Positions 6,412 through 7,901 of a stretch of DNA of 7,901 bases are shown one piece after another. The notes below the pieces were generated by a model that ran no database searches, was not told where the DNA came from, and was given only the letters and a program-made list of their open reading frames with translations. This stretch comes from a bacterium (GTDB taxonomy: Bacteria; RUG730; JAAEPJ01): assembly GCA_024222485.1 (NCBI GenBank), contig JAAEPJ010000065.1:1-7901 (forward strand), given 5' to 3'. Positions within the stretch are counted from its first letter, which is position 1. Each line of letters starts with the position of its first letter. Made by a program: the position numbers and the translations under genes.

Positions 6412-7745
6412 TTTTTTTGTCTTGCAGTTAATTCTTCTCGATTCATTGTTTCTATAATTTGAACTTGGTTTCGTCCTGAATCTTTTGCTATATATAAAGC
6501 ATCATCTGAAGCTTCTATTAATTTATCTTTTAAAACTTTTATTTCTCTATTATTTAAATCATCTATAATTTTTGTGTCATGTAATGTTGCTACACCTAAG
6601 CTTATTGTAATTCCTAGTTTATGTTTTTTTTCTAAATCTAAAAATATTTGTTCGTTTTGAACACCTTTATTAAGTCGTTCAGCAATATGTTTTGCCTCTT
6701 TTAAAGTTGTGTTTGGAAGTATAACACATATTTCTTCTCCGCCATATCTAAAAGCTTCATCTGTTGGACGAATTGCTTGACTTAAATATTCGCCCATTGC
6801 TTTTAATACTTGATCTGCTTGAAGGTGCCCAACTTTTGTATTAAATATTCTGAAATGGTCTATATCTAAAATAATAAAGCTTAATGGGTTTGCGTCTTTT
6901 GAAGCATAAACAATTTCTTCTTGTAATCGTTTGTGTAAATAGCCTTTATTGTACAAGCCCATTAGTCCGTCCTTTAAAGCTTTATCTCTGAGAGTTATCG
7001 TATTTATAATAAGAGGAGCTATTTCTAATAAAAGACTTATTTTTTTTATATCATCATCTGTGTAATTTGTTTTGTTTTGTTTTTTTCCAACAACAATAAA
7101 TCCAAGAAAATTTGTTTGAAATAAAGAGCCCACTAATTTCCCATTTATTTCTTTTAAAAATTTAGCTGTTGCTGATAATTCTTTTCCGCCAATATTTTTA
7201 GCCCCTTTGTCAATAGAATCTACCCTTAAAATATCTTGTCTATCTTCTAGGTAAGATATTACTAAAGAATTTTCTCTAATTGTTTTATGTATTTTTCCAA
7301 CAATGCTATGATAGGAATGTTTTATCGAATTATGTCGTCTTTCTTTTTTATTATTTATTTTTTGGATGTCTTGATACTCATATATATATATTTTTTCATT
7401 ATAAAGATAAATTGCTACTCCTGAGGCACCAATATCTTCATAAAGCAAATCATCAACATATTTACAAAATTCTTGTGTTGTTTTTGCTCTATTTAATTGT
7501 TGAATAGATGTTTTTAAATCATTTCTGTATTTATTGGTATGATCATGGGATATATTTTCCATTGTTTTAACATTTGTTATTCCGAATTGTGTTTTTTTTG
7601 TAATTTCTTCCAAGTAATGAATATCTTGTTTATGATAAATCGTATTGTCTTTTTTTTTGCCATAACAAATTATTCCCATTAAAAGACCATTTAAAAAAAT
7701 AGGAAAATAAATTTCATATTCTAATATTTTTAATGAAGCAACCAA
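6402..7745 (-). CDS. GAF-GAF-GGDEF diguanylate cyclase, N-terminally truncated
   Basis: This enzyme makes cyclic di-GMP from two GTP. Numbered from the TTG at 7745 (447 codons), it has the C-terminal part of one GAF domain (about 1-60, with FPIFLNGLLMGIICYGKK), a second GAF domain (about 85-250, with GFIVVGKKQNKTNYTDDDIK) and a GGDEF domain (about 255-432). The GGDEF domain shows DGLMGLYNK, the metal-binding LDIDHF (Asp294, Asp296), Asn302, the active-site GGEE (335-338) and the inhibitory-site RxxD (326-329) exactly five residues before it. It is therefore predicted to be active and feedback-inhibited by c-di-GMP. The TTG is not a real start: it lies inside a GAF domain and the frame stays open to about 7793, so the true N terminus is missing at the junction with the transposase. 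The frame stops right after the A AAA AAG heptamer. The GAF ligand is unknown. Confidence 0.88.
   Translation of the reverse strand: MVASLKILEYEIYFPIFLNGLLMGIICYGKKKDNTIYHKQDIHYLEEITKKTQFGITNVKTMENISHDHTNKYRNDLKTSIQQLNRAKTTQEFCKYVDDLLYEDIGASGVAIYLYNEKIYIYEYQDIQKINNKKERRHNSIKHSYHSIVGKIHKTIRENSLVISYLEDRQDILRVDSIDKGAKNIGGKELSATAKFLKEINGKLVGSLFQTNFLGFIVVGKKQNKTNYTDDDIKKISLLLEIAPLIINTITLRDKALKDGLMGLYNKGYLHKRLQEEIVYASKDANPLSFIILDIDHFRIFNTKVGHLQADQVLKAMGEYLSQAIRPTDEAFRYGGEEICVILPNTTLKEAKHIAERLNKGVQNEQIFLDLEKKHKLGITISLGVATLHDTKIIDDLNNREIKVLKDKLIEASDDALYIAKDSGRNQVQIIETMNREELTARQKKNI
6411..6417 (-). promoter_or_regulatory. A AAA AAG slippery heptamer (candidate -1 frameshift site)
   Basis: On the minus strand the cyclase codons read CAA AAA AAG, giving the heptamer A AAA AAG in the phase required for -1 slippage, as in the E. 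coli dnaX gene. After a one-base slip the next codon is GAA and the 163-codon frame continues. Without slippage, translation stops at TAA three codons later (6404-6402). A purine-rich GAGAAG lies about 15 bases upstream. No strong stem-loop is seen just downstream, so the stimulator of a programmed shift is not evident. Confidence 0.5.
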
Positions 7746-7754
7746 ATTTTTATC

Positions 7755-7772
7755 TTTATTAACAAAAATTAT
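7755..7772. other. Junction between two broken genes (GGDEF gene and transposase)
   Basis: To the left, the minus strand still reads as GAF-domain protein. To the right, the plus strand reads as transposase core. Both genes lose their N-terminal parts at this point. The intervening ACAAAAATT-type sequence is low in complexity, so the exact breakpoint cannot be fixed. No IS terminal inverted repeat or target duplication is recognisable. Confidence 0.55.
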
Positions 7773-7901
7773 GATATCTCCTTTTGGCTGGCTTTATTTG
7801 GTTATTGTGATCGACTGGTATTCCAAAGAAATTATAGGTTATCAAATTAAGGCTCAATCTAAAACGGATGATTGGTTATCTGCCTTAAATATGGCAATTA
7901 A
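7762..7901 (+). pseudogene. IS3-type transposase fragment (rve integrase core), 5'-truncated, runs off window
   Basis: From about 7762 the plus strand encodes Thr-Lys-Ile-Met-Ile-Ser-Pro-Phe, then GWLYLVIVIDWYSKEIIGY, then further residues to the window edge. This is the typical beginning of the rve (DDE) core of IS3-family OrfB transposases. In that family the first catalytic Asp sits just before this segment in a W-x-x-D-hydrophobic-T context. Here the preceding codons read Leu-Ser-Leu-Leu, so that Asp and the whole N-terminal helix-turn-helix part are absent. The ATG at 7771 is in frame but lies inside the domain and cannot be the original start. The rest of the gene continues past 7901. 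This copy is probably inactive. Confidence 0.72.

Noticed and set aside
7280-7507. Plus-strand 75-codon frame inside the cyclase gene
   Set aside because: It is antisense to the conserved GAF coding region. The hydrophobic aromatic-rich peptide is a complement artefact.
7743-7745. TTG as the real start of the diguanylate cyclase
   Set aside because: It falls within a GAF domain, the frame stays open upstream, and no ribosome binding site precedes it. It is kept only as a coordinate limit.

Overview
The window is a strongly AT-rich bacterial segment that reads in the standard bacterial code. No marker gene fixes the taxon. The V-type (A/V-type) ATPase genes, the very low G+C and the repetitive fibre-like protein suggest an uncultured anaerobic or candidate-phylum bacterium. 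Margulisbacteria/Elusimicrobia-like lineages come to mind, but this is a low-confidence impression.

Layout: (1) Positions 1-1370 (+) hold the 3' part of a large repetitive surface- or fibre-like protein. It is built from a 414-bp compound repeat and ends in a non-repetitive beta-rich domain. It is clearly more G+C-rich than the rest (positions 181-240 hold 31 G+C, positions 2041-2100 hold 14). (2) Positions 1578-3901 (+) hold two V-type ATPase genes: a small coiled-coil stalk subunit (H/G/NtpF-like) and the membrane subunit I/a. The rest of the usual operon (K, E, C, F, A, B, D) does not follow. (3) Positions 3969-4041 (+) are a complete tRNA-Ala(GGC). A tyrosine-recombinase integrase follows at 4247-5320, and short tandem direct repeats lie between them. 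This is the usual anatomy of the integrase end of an element inserted at a tRNA 3' end. (4) Positions 7763-5317 (-) hold a GAF-GGDEF diguanylate cyclase, a 163-codon reading frame with no start codon, and a membrane-anchored protein of unknown function. They are closely packed and read towards the integrase, so they are probably cargo of the element. (5) From about 7762 to the end (+) lies a fragment of an IS3-type transposase.

Two features deserve attention. First, the cyclase frame ends just after an A AAA AAG heptamer, the classic dnaX-type -1 slippery site. A -1 step there fuses the cyclase to the 163-codon frame, which has no ATG, GTG or TTG of its own except one near its end. The cyclase and the extension are therefore either one protein made by programmed frameshifting or one gene broken by a single-base deletion in an A run. 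Second, the cyclase and the transposase meet head to head at about 7755-7772, and both lack their N-terminal parts. That is not what a clean IS insertion would leave.

Functionally, the segment joins ion-translocating ATPase genes to a tRNA-targeted mobile element that appears to carry c-di-GMP signalling cargo.
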